Source: Liolophura sinensis
Taxonomy: Eukaryota > Mollusca > Polyplacophora > Chitonida > Chitonidae
Length of the DNA stretch: 64,000 bases
NCBI RefSeq assembly: GCF_032854445.1
Contig: NC_088302.1
Coordinates: 5,639,338-5,703,337, forward strand
Direction: 5' to 3'
In this document: positions 48,959 through 59,632 of the stretch, piece by piece
Numbering within the stretch: the first letter of the stretch is position 1
How the letters are laid out: every line of letters starts with the position of its first letter
Translations under genes and position numbers: made by a program
The notes under the pieces: generated by a model
Database searches by the model: none
What the model was told of the DNA's origin: nothing
What the model saw: only the letters and a program-made list of their open reading frames with translations

Positions 48959-49881
48959 GGGGTATGGACATTTTCCCTCCCGGACATATTCCCCCCAAAA
49001 CCCCCCTCACCCCCAGACATTTTCCCCTCTGGACATTTTCCCTCCCTATATATCTACATATATGTATGATAAGTGGGAAATATAAATATGATCTTTTAAA
49101 TGAGGTGTCTTGTAACGAATAGCCCAGGGGGTCAAAATAAACAATTTTTTTTTTACATATTCACAAAATTCAGGTATTTGTCTTCATGGGGTGAAGATTT
49201 TAAGGCCTCTGTAACCTATCAGGGGTCAAAACAGTCCTTTTTTTATTTTTTGTATATTCACAAAATTCAGATAGCTGTCTTCATATGGTGAAGATGTTAT
49301 GTTGATAATCAAAGTGGAACATCCCATAATAATGCTGGGTGTCATCACATGAAAGGGAGATACGCACGTGTATGGTATATAAAATCATTCAATGAAACTG
49401 TATAGTGAAGAAAAAAGTGAAACAGTATTCTGATAAAAGTTTAATGAATAGACCTGGCAGACGGACAGTGGAGGAAACACTAAGAGCAGTGGGCCATTGC
49501 ATCAGACTGTAACACATGAACTATGTACTATAATGTATTTCACTGAGAAACAATACTTGTTCTCAGTCTGTTGTTCCAAATAATAAAACATCTGTTTATC
49601 ATGAATAAGCTTTCTGTTTATTTTGTCTACTGTCCTTCTCCCATGTAAGACCTAGTTTGTATCGATTGATTGTATTACAAAGTGTTGATTTAATTGAATT
49701 GAACGCCACACAAGTTTTTGCCAAAACTTTCCAGTTTATGAATGTTTTAATGATTAACATCCACTCTTGACTATGGGTAGATGGACCACAGAAGATTCTA
49801 TTCACACACAGGGAGGGGAAAATGTCTAGGGGGGGAAACTTTTGGGGGGGGGACGTCCGGGGGGGGGGATGTCCTACATTC
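48959..49881. mobile_element. Inverted-repeat element with GGACATTTTCCC subterminal repeats
   Basis: 923 bp bounded by ATCTAGGAG on both sides (48950-48958 and 49882-49890). Each arm, read inward, has GGACAT, a C-rich stretch, CCCGGAC and CCCCCC. The left arm repeats GGACATTTTCCC-like units to 49047; the right arm is the inverse (49805-49881). No transposase inside. Long inverted repeats plus 9-bp duplications fit a non-autonomous Mutator-like element, but the assignment is tentative. Confidence 0.55.
49110..49300. repeat. Two-copy ~100-bp tandem duplication
   Basis: Both copies contain caggggGTCAAAA, a poly-T run, tattcacaaaattcag and gtcttcat..ggtgaaga. They lie inside the inverted-repeat element. 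Confidence 0.6.
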
Positions 49882-49890
49882 ATCTAGGAG

Positions 49891-51387
49891 AGGCTGGTTT
49901 AAAATGGCTTAATGTCACTTGTAAAAGAAGAAAATGAGATCAAACAAATACAAAAAAATAATAATCAGCACACATGTAAATGCCATACATAACCAAGCAT
50001 TGTTCCTTAAAATTCTTTAATCCATGACTACAAAAATTAAAAATAAAAAGAATGCATTTAAATGTGATCCGTGTGACCGAAATCTATATGGCAAGCCTAT
50101 TGCCCACATTTGCATAGCTACACACACCACATTTCCGTGAACCATTCACTATAAATACAATAGCTCAAATAAAAATACTGAAAAACATTCATAGATTACA
50201 ACAGAAAACCTCTGTGTACAAAACTTCGTTGCAAGAATGATGATGAGAAGAGGTGTTATGGGACGATGGCTATTCCTCAAACTCTTACTGGTGTAGATAC
50301 TCCTACCACTGCATGTCGTAAGCAAAGTCCAGACATGAAAATGTTGATTAAAACAAATAATGAGAGAATGGTTTATTTTTACCCATCCTAACTATCTGCC
50401 TGAAATGGCAGCGCTGGTCCAGCACATGTAATTCTAAATATCACGTTTTATTTTAGGTAACCCACAAAGAATATCTTAAGCGTAATGTGTGTGATGACAA
50501 GAATGACAGATGACCTATTTTTACAATATTTAAACTCGCAAAAAAGTCAATATGTTAACAACACTGACAAATCTACAATTTCCTGGTCATAACAATACTA
50601 ATACATAACTGTGCCAAACATGTCCTACACAGCACTGTGAAATAACTTATCAAGTCGACTGAACTGAGTCTGAACTTATGCTGGACAGATATTTAGACCA
50701 ACGAATGAACAGTCCAGTCTAGTCCAGTTCTCTGAAACGGACCTCTGAAATATCTCCCTGTACCATATCCACAATTCTGTCAATAAACCTAATACGTTTT
50801 TGTAAATTAATTTCTGGATGAATCAACACTGAATCAACATCAAATTGGGAGATCTCACAAAGGCTTACTTCCTAGTAGAGTTATGGTTAGGGGGTGTGAC
50901 ACACTCCATCTCACTATCCACACACTAAATCTCCAATTTGTCATCACCGAATTACCTCCCTTGAGGTCACTCTCCTGCTTAAGGGTGTGTTTACAGGAGT
51001 AAAGTGTGTTGTGTACGGACCTCCCAGAAAATTGTTTTTGGCAAGTTTCTGAGTTAAAGTGACATATGATAGTTGAAGACCTAGCTGTAAGAGAGGTTTT
51101 AATTTTGAAAACCTAAAAATTCTGGTTAAAATACAATTGACACCTTCGGCGATTTTGTGAAATATATATACTTAAGTTGAAAAATATGGACTGCACTTAC
51201 GATATCTTGACATTTCTATGACTCTCAAAGTCTGATATCACGTGCATTTACATTCTATTGCCTAAAAAATATCTGTTACCTTCATGACATCACCTACATA
51301 CTGCATGCTTTCCCACTTCTCGTAGTTTTACACCTCAAAAACTAATCTTTCACGGTTGTTATCGTGGTACAAGTGAGGTAATTCAGA
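49891..51387. other. Intergenic, nothing recognised
   Basis: AT-rich; no ORF over 60 codons with similarity, no repeat family apart from those listed. Confidence 0.5.
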
Positions 51388-51428
51388 GCATGGAGGTATA
51401 TATAGATATATATATATATACCTCCATG
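51388..51428. repeat. Perfect-arm hairpin
   Basis: catggaggtatatata, a short loop, tatatatacctccatg. Arms of about 16 bp; AT-rich at the tip. Confidence 0.85.
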
Positions 51429-52009
51429 TTCAGAGCAGGCCTATTGTCAATGCACATCCCTGTAGACAGGCAATCATCTTTAACGCAATGGTGGTAATGC
51501 AGTACTGTCAGCCCCAAATTAAGCAAACAATGTAACATGGAGAGTAAATGCCCAGAGGTCAATCTAGTACTTATGAAAAAATAATTATAGCTAATTTACA
51601 GGATTCACAGAATTTAAAAGTTAAGACAGCAGTTTTGCTGAACTACATTTCTAGGATGTTTGGCCTATTATTTGGATATAAATGGCTTTTGCAGTTAAAC
51701 TATGGTTACTGTTTGACTAGAGAAAAATGAGGTACATTGTATATATATATATATATGGATAGTGTATTCTGTGTGGGAATATCAAAGAGAGCAAAAACTC
51801 TCAGTACTGGTACAATATCTGATGAAATAACGAAATGAAATCTAATATGTTGATCATTATGTGCTGGAATCTTTGAGTAAAGGTATCAAGCTTGTTAACT
51901 CAAGATTATATGATATCAACATTACCTTCTAATTATGGCCAAAAATGTGTATGGAAAGTGGATGCATTAAAGTTAACTTCTTAGCTAAAAACTCTGAGGC
52001 TAAATGTGA

Positions 52010-52450
52010 CAAGTACCAGGTTGTTATCAGTACACACAGCTTAACCCCATGTAGCACTGCACACAATAACCACAATGACCTGATATTCTCAGTTCTGGCT
52101 TCAATGGCTATCTGTTCACACGGCTTAGCTCTTATGTACATGTAGCATTGCATACAACCACCACAGGAACTGATATTCTCAGCTCTGGCTTCCATGGAGG
52201 TCCATTCACACAGTTTAACCCCCTGTAGCACTGCACACAATAACCACAATGACCTGATGTTCTCAGTTCTGGCTGCCATGGAAGTCCATTCATACAGTTT
52301 AACCCCATGTAGCACTGCACACAATAACCACAATGACCTGATGTTCTCAGTTCTGGCTGCCATGGAGGTCTGTTCACACAGTTTAACCCCATGTAGCACT
52401 GCACACAATAACCACAATGACCTGATGTTCTCAGTTCTGGCTGCCATCAC
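52010..52450. repeat. 84-bp tandem repeat, about five copies
   Basis: Unit: tctggctgccatggaggtct, gttcacacagtttaacccca, tgtagcactgcacacaataa, ccacaatgacctgatgttct, cagt. Period divisible by three, so both strands are open (28-residue repeat on -). Confidence 0.92.
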
Positions 52451-52615
52451 AGTCAAAACTGCAAATGTAACATGTTCACTTTGTGAAACAGAAACCTGGT
52501 CACTGTTTCCCAAGTTCAAAAAAATAACCTCTCTGATTCTGAGATCTTCATACTTATCTTTTATGGAAGCTGAAGCTGTGAAACAATAAAAGACACATAT
52601 AATCTTCTGTGTAGT

Positions 52616-52722
52616 TATTTGTTTGATTGGTGCATGTTTTACGCCATACTCAAGAGTATTTCACTTATATGACAGCCTCCAGCATTGTGGAGGGAGGAAA
52701 CCGGCCATAGCCCATCCGGTGT
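52616..52722 (-). mobile_element. SINE family A, 3' part only
   Basis: tatttgtttgattggtgcat, then tacgccatactcaagagta and gggaggaaaccggccatag. Confidence 0.75.
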
Positions 52723-53464
52723 TGTCTTGCCAAATTGTCTGCACCATATAACTCAAATGCAATAATGAAGATTAACCTGACCAAATCACTGACAACGAGT
52801 GAAAGATGTTAAAGTCCAACTATCAAAACTCCACCTTGTCATCATTAAACGATAATCATATCTGTTTCATGAATACCAGCATAAATAAGATAATGTAAAC
52901 AGAAGTCTAAATGAGTATTCAATGAGTTGTGTCTTAAGAAGTATCTAGGAACACCTGGTCTGAAATGTTGCCGTCATATCCCTCAAAACTAGGGGGAAAT
53001 GCCTACAGCCTATTCTCAGTATCACGGAAAGTAGGCAGTATCACTATCTGGAAATAAACCTTGTCTTGTGCTGTAAGTTTAATAGCCCATTAACTGGGTA
53101 ATGAAAATGGACCATCCACTTGTAATGACAGCTATTAGCATGGAAGCACTGAGGGCACCTACTATATTAATGTACATGGAAAGGACAAATTGTGTGAAGG
53201 AATATCTGCTATTGAAACAGCCAGTACTCACAAGTCCAAGACCAAGACAAAATAACCATGCTTCATGTAGGTATTTCACACCGGAACTGTAGGGCTTGGG
53301 TTATCCATACAATAATACTGTATAAAACAGACATAAAATTCTACAGCCTACCTAGCACCATAAACCTACATGTACTGAGCAGTGCTTTGTGTGGCCAGCT
53401 AGACTGGAGTAGCAATAATGTACATTCGTTAGACATCAAATCTATCACAATTATGGGGCGGGTT

Positions 53465-53992
53465 TTATTTAACTGACTGGTGAGATGACCTTGGACTACT
53501 ATGTGGCGAACTCCTTGATGAGTCTTTTCTCGGTGACCGCGCAGCCACAGGTGATCTGTGACTGGCTGACTTGCTGTGGGTGTGGCTAGAGGGTGAGTTA
53601 TGGACAGGGGAGGTGGGCCAAGTGTCAGATATTGGGGGCAACATAAGGTTGGCCTGAGCTATGACGTCCTCTGGAATGAGATGGCGTAGCTTAGTGACAG
53701 CGTTGAGAAGGGCTGCCCGCTCTATCTCCAGCGTGCGGATGTGGGACTTAAACTTGGCTTCGTTGGTCTGACAGTTATGGACGACAATCTCCAGGCTGTG
53801 GTTCTGACTGTTAGCGTGCTGGAGCTTCTCCAGTAACTCCATGTTTTGTCGCTTCAGGTTACGGTTAGCCTGTTCCAGCTTGTGAATCATGTCATTCTCA
53901 CCTTTCTGTGGAGATGACAGCATCTCTTCTTGAAGAACATGATACTCCACCTCATAGGCCTGCAGCTGTTTGGATATGTCCAGGTCAAATAC
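53465..53992 (-). CDS. TBC1D terminal exon: coiled coil and Ser-rich tail
   Basis: Acceptor tttgtttcag. [20 protein letters not shown], then a coiled coil ([40 protein letters not shown]), then about 55 residues rich in Ser, Pro, His and Arg with many SP/RSP sites, ending HQSVK and TAA. The minus-strand AATAAA overlaps the stop codon (53464-53469). Confidence 0.93.
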   Translation of the reverse strand, partial: VFDLDISKQLQAYEVEYHVLQEEMLSSPQKGENDMIHKLEQANRNLKRQNMELLEKLQHANSQNHSLEIVVHNCQTNEAKFKSHIRTLEIERAALLNAVTKLRHLIPEDVIAQANLMLPPISDTWPTSPVHNSPSSHTHSKSASHRSPVAARSPRKDSSRSSPHSSPRSSHQSVK

Positions 53993-56900
53993 CTGAAACA
54001 AAATGTATCCATGATCACTGACAATTGCCTAACGTGGGCAACATATGTGGATATAAGGCTTCTCTTGACACTTAGCCTTGGCAGCGTAGTGTTCTATAAA
54101 CGGACAATATTTGCTGGTGCTACAGACCACATTAAAGCTACATGAAAGTGTTTAGGCTTATATAGTTGAGGTTTAAAGCTGCACTCATGAATATTTTCTT
54201 TATACAACAGTGGACATGGGAGGGAGACATTGGCCTACCTAAAGTAAACCACTTACCTTGGCAATTAACTTGCTGACTTTCTCAACATTGAATTTCTCAC
54301 AGAATTTAGCCTGCACAAGAAGCTTAATATGCATGGGATAACTTTGGTAGTCCACTGATTTCCAGAAGACTCTGTTTAAGATTACCAACACAGCCAGACA
54401 GCCTTACAAGCGCTGTCAATCACTTAATGTCAACACCCTCAGAACAACGCAATTAAAGTATACAAGAGAAAAGAATGAAACCTACGAATTTTGATTCTGG
54501 GTAAGAAACCAAAATTTGAGCTATTCAAGCCTTCAAAGGCTGCATTGTGCGTCCTGACTTGCCTGATTGATGACCCGCTCCATCTGAATGATACCCATCT
54601 CTGGCAGAGTCGTCTTGAGAAACTCTACAATTGTCTCAAATGAATCACACTGTTTGATGAGTTCTTTGTGGTTCCCCAGCAGAACCATGGCCACTTTAAA
54701 TATCACATCAATACCCTGGATAAAAATCAGATCTGTCAACAGAAACATGAAAACAACTGAACAACAAGAATTCATCTTGACATATTTGAAAGATTGGACT
54801 TCTGACGTTCTATGGCATTCTCTCTTCAGTTACCTCCCTTGGTACACAAGGCATTGGGATGATATTGGTTATACAGGCAAGTACCGGTATTGAGTTTTAA
54901 GTAATGAGCTTACCACAAAGCATAGGTCAAACTGGCATCAATTGTGCTGAACGCTTTTGATGAAAGAGGAGAAATATTAAGTTTTTAATTGTACAAGTGC
55001 CCTTGATGCACATTTTAATATTAAATCGCCTACAACAGTACAAATGTTAAACATTTTGATATAGAATCCAAACCGTCTTTGGATTACATTCATTTCAAAA
55101 ACAAAATTTTTATGCTCAGACTTCTACACACCAGAGAATAGCATACAATGTTCACTTTCTATACACACCAAAGACTCTGGCCACAAATCCCAGGGGGAAC
55201 TGTGAGGCAAACAGCGTGAGGAACCAGGGAGCTGCGTAGAGCGTTGGCACGATCTCATTAGCCTCAAAATGGTCGTACAGGTCCTTCTCATTGTCATGGA
55301 TTAATCGGGTCAGCTGGTATAGCTTTATCTGAGAAAGAAATCAACAGATGCTATAAAATATTTAATAAAATGATACAGTAATTCTTGAAATCATTCAACT
55401 GGATGGTGACATGGTGATTCACATGCAGTACGGCCCATGGTCAGCGTACGATACGCCAACCATGCACTTCATACTTTCATCCTTCGGCCATTGTATGCGG
55501 ACCCTCAGTCGACCATCAGTGGACCCTCTGCCCATGATCATCAAATGTTTTAACACTAAATGCAGACTGATAACCTCATGTCTGTTATAAACACTGTGAT
55601 GGCTCACGGCATATTTACTTGCACACAAATTCGCACAGAGTTTTAATAGCTTATTGTTTGGGATTTCAACTGTTTTGGTCCGCCTCCCATACACACCATT
55701 CTCTTCATTACAGGGTATACAAGTCTGTACCGGGTGTCTCACACTGCTTTCTCTAAAGTCCGCTGCACTGTACGCGACGGCTCTATTCAACCCTGGCGGT
55801 GTTTCAGCATTTGGAAACGGACTGTAGTTCTTTGGGTTATCAGTAAATTAATCAGTTTCATGTTTGATACAAAATTATGCAGGAATATGTGACTTTACTG
55901 AGTGATGTTAGCCTGCATGCTTATATACGCTTTAAAAACCTCTACTGAAAATGTATATGTAATGAGTCATATAAGTACACAAGGCCTACAATTTATAAAA
56001 TTCGAACCGCTGACATAAATAAAGTTCAGCATGTAAGACATGTGATATAGGACTCAGGCCTATATAGAAAATATGCACCCTAAATCTTGCATAAAATCAA
56101 GCTATAAAATGTATTACATATTTTGAAAATACTCCTCTACCTCTCCTTGTACAAATTATGAAAATACACTAAAGAAAGTAAAAATCAAAACTGGAGATTT
56201 CTGGTACTGGTGAAAAGAAATCTATTCGCGCAATTACAATCTAATTTTTGCTGTTACTTTAGATTAGTCCAAATAATTACGTTTCACAAAATGTCAGCCT
56301 CGTCTATCCACAGGTTGTGTTCAAAATCGATAATAAAGTTCTAAAAAGTTATGGAGAAAGCCGCACGAATAATACAAGGCCTACAGTGTAGATCTGATGT
56401 CGCTACATCAAACTCCAGCAAGTGAATGAATGTCATAAAACGATACACTGACCATGACGCCAGCATGGACGGACTGTCAGCGGACCATGGGCCAACTCTA
56501 TGCCAATGGTAGGCGGAGGATAACCGCGTGTTTGATCAGGGTCCGGCCAGGGTCGGTGTATAGTGGGCGTATAATACACGGTTTATCCAACAACAATAGA
56601 CGTAGGACTGATAGTTAGGATCCGGCTGTTCTGTAGTTTAAATATCAATCTACACCCAAGTCAATGGTAATACTTCAAGTGTGAATTATTACTCATTTAG
56701 TTGTTTAATTGATGTTCCCTTCTACATCCAATAATACATCTCATGAGACAGTGACTAGTCATATCACACCTTGCCACATTCACTTACCCGACAAACCTGC
56801 TGATCTCGGCTAGATTTGAACACGAAACCCCACTTTCCACAAGTTAGCATTCACTCTATATCAACCAAGACACTGATACGTATATTTGGCCCTTGCAAAC

Positions 56901-59632
56901 TACTCTGATGCAGAGATATTTCTTACCTGGAGAGCCATCATATCAGGTCTATACTGCTTCCTCAAGCCCAGTTCAAACATTAAGTACTTCATCGTCTCAA
57001 AAGCCACAGTCTCCTCCATCTGAAAACATGCAGGAGAAAGTAGTGAACTATTTTTCTGCCCCTTAGGTGCTGCACAAATGTATTGCATCAGTGAATATAT
57101 GGACTTGTGACTTGTGAAATTGTGAGGGCCACATATACATCAGCATCATTATGCATGTAAATGTACACAGTGTATGTATGCTTGGGGTTTAACACTGTAC
57201 TTAACCATTTTTCCGATGAAAAAATGTCATTATTCAGCGAAGACAAACAATGGCTGTTTCAACATCTCAAAAGCCTATACTAGTTATACTGTGTAGTAAA
57301 TACATAATAAAGAAAGTAAACAGAAAATAATGTGACCTAAGTTTGGTATTAAATTGGTTCTTTCCTTTTTCTAATATTCACATATTATTTAATGTCACTT
57401 CACTTCCAAGAAGCATATTGTCTGCAAAAAAAAAAAAAAAAATCACTGAGATAAACAACAGATTTACTCTGGTGTGGGCAATATTATACTGTGGCTTGTT
57501 GACAGATGAACACCTTTAACTTCCACTACCTGTTTATCAGCTGTGCATTTTCCAGTATACTTCCACAAGCACCTAATTATACATGCGCGAGTTATAGCAC
57601 ATCAGATGTAAGATCACATATACTTATGTACAAATAAAGACCACATGTACTTACATGCATGAGGAGGACACCAGCCACAAAGCTAAGGCCTTGACAGTAG
57701 CCAACCTCCTTGTCCAGCAAACTGTAGGCCTTGAGGAGGTTGAACAGAGCGAGCTGTCCCGGGCCTAGCTGAGGGGAGAAGTAAGGGTGGCCAGGGAAGG
57801 TGCGACCTGGCAGAATAAAACAAATCATGTAGGTACAAAATAAAATGAAACAATACACGCATGTGCTTACACTGTACGTTGTATTTACATACAGGAAGGC
57901 TTTGAGCCTGTGAGTGTCATGCTAACAAATGCACTTGCTGGATGTTGATGTACAGATTGAAGTCCAAATGTGTGGATACACCCATGTCTACACATATGAA
58001 CATTTATTTATTTGATTGATGCTTAATACCATACTCAAGAATTTACCACTTACAAACTGGCAGTCAGTTTTATGGGTGCCGGAGACAAGAGGAGCCTGGG
58101 GAAACCACGGACCTATAGCACATTACTGAAGAACTTTCCCACGTCAAATACTTAAATGCACATCACATTGGTGGAAGACATATGGTCTTAAACAAACGTT
58201 AGACAGTGCAAATGAGCACACAAAATGCGTTGACCACTTGCTGTCCAGACCAGACCAACCTACGTCTATCGGCCTGTACCGACCCAGGTCTATAGGCCTG
58301 TACCTACACAGGTCTATCAGCCTGTACTTACCCAGGTCTATAGGCCTGTACCTACACAGGTCTATCGGCCTGTACCGACCCAGGTCTATTGGCCTGTACC
58401 TACCCAGGTCTACAGGCCTGTACCTACCTACGTCTACAGGCCTGTACCTACCTACGTCTACAGGCCTGCACCTACCCAGGTCTATAGGCCTGTACCTACC
58501 CAGGTCTATAGGCCTGTACCTACCCAGGTCTATCAGTCTGTACTTACCCAGGTCTATCAGCCTGTACCTACCCAGGTCTATAGGCCTGTACCTACCCAGG
58601 TCCATAGGCCTGTCTACAGGCCTGTACCTACCTACGTCTACAGGCCTGCACCTACCCAGGTCTATAGGCCTGTACCTACCCAGGTCTATAGGCCTGTACC
58701 TACCCAGGTCTATCAGTCTGTACTTACCCAGGTCTATCAGCCTGTACTTACCCAGGTCTATAGGCCTGTACCTACCCAGGTCCATAGGCCTGTCTATAGG
58801 CCTGTACCTACCTACGTCTACAGGCCTGCACCTACCCAGGTCTATAGGCCTGTACCTACCCAGGTCTATAGGCCTGTACCTACCCAGGTCTATCAGTCTG
58901 TACTTACCCAGGTCTATCAGCCTGTACCTACCTACGTCTATAGGCCTGTACCTACCCAGGTCCATAGGCCTGTACCTACCTACGTCTATAGGCCTGTACC
59001 TACCTACGTCTATAGGCCTGTACCTACCTACGTCTATAGGCCTGTACCTACCCAGGTCTATCGGCCTGTACCAACCCAGGTCTACAGGCCTGTACCTACC
59101 TACCCAGGTCTACAGGCCTGTACCTACCTACCCAGGTCTATCGGCCTGTACCTACCCAGGTCTATCGGCCTGCACCTATCCAGTTCTATAGGCCTGTACC
59201 TACCCAGGTCTATCGGCCTGTACCTACCCAGGTCTATCGTCCTGCACCTACCCAGGTCTATAGGGCTGTACCTACCCATGTCTATCAGCCTTTACCTACC
59301 CAGGTCTATGAGGATGGCGTGCTGGTGTGTGGTCAGCTGTTTGAGCAGGTCCTCATAGCCCACACCCTGGTTACGAGTAGGGTTCAGGGCAGCCAGTGAG
59401 GGGTTGTTATGCTGATGCTGCTCCACCAAGTACTGCCACACCTCCCCGCGCTTTGTGCGAGGCACCCCAATCTTGACAGAGTTCAGCAGGACGGTGGCCT
59501 CGGAGGGTCGGGAGGACGGGTCAGGACAGTTGAGGATCTCGTCCCATACCCTCAGCACCTCCGCTAGATTCCCCGGTGTGATCTCTGTGTAGTCTAACTT
59601 CAACCGCTTAATCTGCATCTCATCCTGACGAG
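53465..59632 (-). CDS. TBC1D1/TBC1D4 (AS160)-like Rab GTPase-activating protein, 5'-partial, seven exons
   Basis: GAP for Rab GTPases; in vertebrates this family is a target of AKT/AMPK and controls vesicle delivery such as GLUT4 traffic. Exons in transcript order: 59632-59300, 57806-57655, 57019-56927, 55328-55169, 54732-54563, 54310-54257, 53992-53465 (TAA). About 495 residues. The TBC domain has both catalytic fingers: Arg in ILIDLGR (IxxDxxR) and Gln in [24 protein letters not shown] and [11 protein letters not shown] are typical of TBC1D1/4. After the domain come a coiled coil (residues starting [17 protein letters not shown]) and a Ser/Pro/Arg-rich tail. The N-terminal PTB domains expected for the family lie upstream, outside the window. 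The intron after 54563 has a GC donor, and 54257-54310 has no counterpart in the vertebrate proteins as I remember them. Other introns are GT-AG and all phases join. TBC1D1 versus TBC1D4 cannot be decided; invertebrates usually have one gene. Confidence 0.93.
54257..54310 (-). CDS. TBC1D 54-nt exon, probable cassette
   Basis: Acceptor cttcttgtgcag, donor gtaagt, 18 codons in phase 0-0: [18 protein letters not shown]. Frame is kept whether it is used or skipped; skipping gives the vertebrate-like junction [13 protein letters not shown]. Predicted from splice sites and frame only. Confidence 0.6.
54563..54732 (-). CDS. TBC1D exon: end of TBC domain, GC splice donor
   Basis: Acceptor tgttgacag. 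[20 protein letters not shown], then [15 protein letters not shown], ending MERVINQ. It must end at CAG followed by gcaagt: a GC donor with otherwise perfect consensus. Reading on without splicing hits a stop after nine codons. Confidence 0.9.
55169..55328 (-). CDS. TBC1D exon: TBC domain, [10 protein letters not shown] segment
   Basis: Acceptor tctttctcag, donor gtgtgt. [20 protein letters not shown] leads to the family core [20 protein letters not shown] and ends ARVF plus one base. 160 bp. Confidence 0.93.
56927..57019 (-). CDS. TBC1D exon: middle of TBC domain
   Basis: 31 codons in phase 0, acceptor gttttcag, donor gtaaga. [20 protein letters not shown] is followed by [11 protein letters not shown]. 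Confidence 0.93.
57176..57222 (-). mobile_element. SINE family C tail fragment
   Basis: tatgcttggggtttaacact, then gtacttaaccattttt resembles the tail at 3572-3608. Confidence 0.4.
57655..57806 (-). CDS. TBC1D exon: Arg and Gln fingers
   Basis: Acceptor ttctgccag, donor gtaagt. Reads [20 protein letters not shown] and onward to [20 protein letters not shown], ending LLMH. It holds the catalytic Arg (GR) and Gln (YCQ). Confidence 0.94.
58004..58146 (-). mobile_element. SINE family A fragment, old
   Basis: tttatttatttgattgatgc, then taccatactcaagaattta and ggagcctggggaaaccacgg. Confidence 0.6.
58255..59298 (-). repeat. 24-bp minisatellite made of repeated 5' splice sites, in TBC1D intron
   Basis: About 43 copies of a 24-bp unit. 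On the gene strand the unit is ATAGACCTGG, GTAGGT, then ACAGGCCT or variants. The first 16 bases equal the last 10 bases of the preceding exon (59300-59309) plus its donor GTAGGT. Variants: GTAAGT, GTAGGTG, ACGT for CTGG. One stretch (58144-58965) is open for 273 codons as an 8-residue DLGRYRPI repeat, but a TAA in the first copy after the exon stops read-through from the real frame. Confidence 0.9.
59300..59632 (-). CDS. TBC1D exon: start of TBC domain with Arg finger
   Basis: Acceptor cctgtttcag, donor gtaggt. Starts [20 protein letters not shown], passes [17 protein letters not shown] and ends [19 protein letters not shown] plus one base of Gly. IxxD of the Arg-finger motif is here; the Arg itself is the second codon of the next exon. 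The last 10 bases and the donor are repeated throughout the following intron. Confidence 0.93.

Noticed and set aside
58144-59191. 273- and 317-codon ORFs as a repeat protein
   Set aside because: They are the 24-bp intronic array; the real TBC1D frame meets a stop in the first unit.
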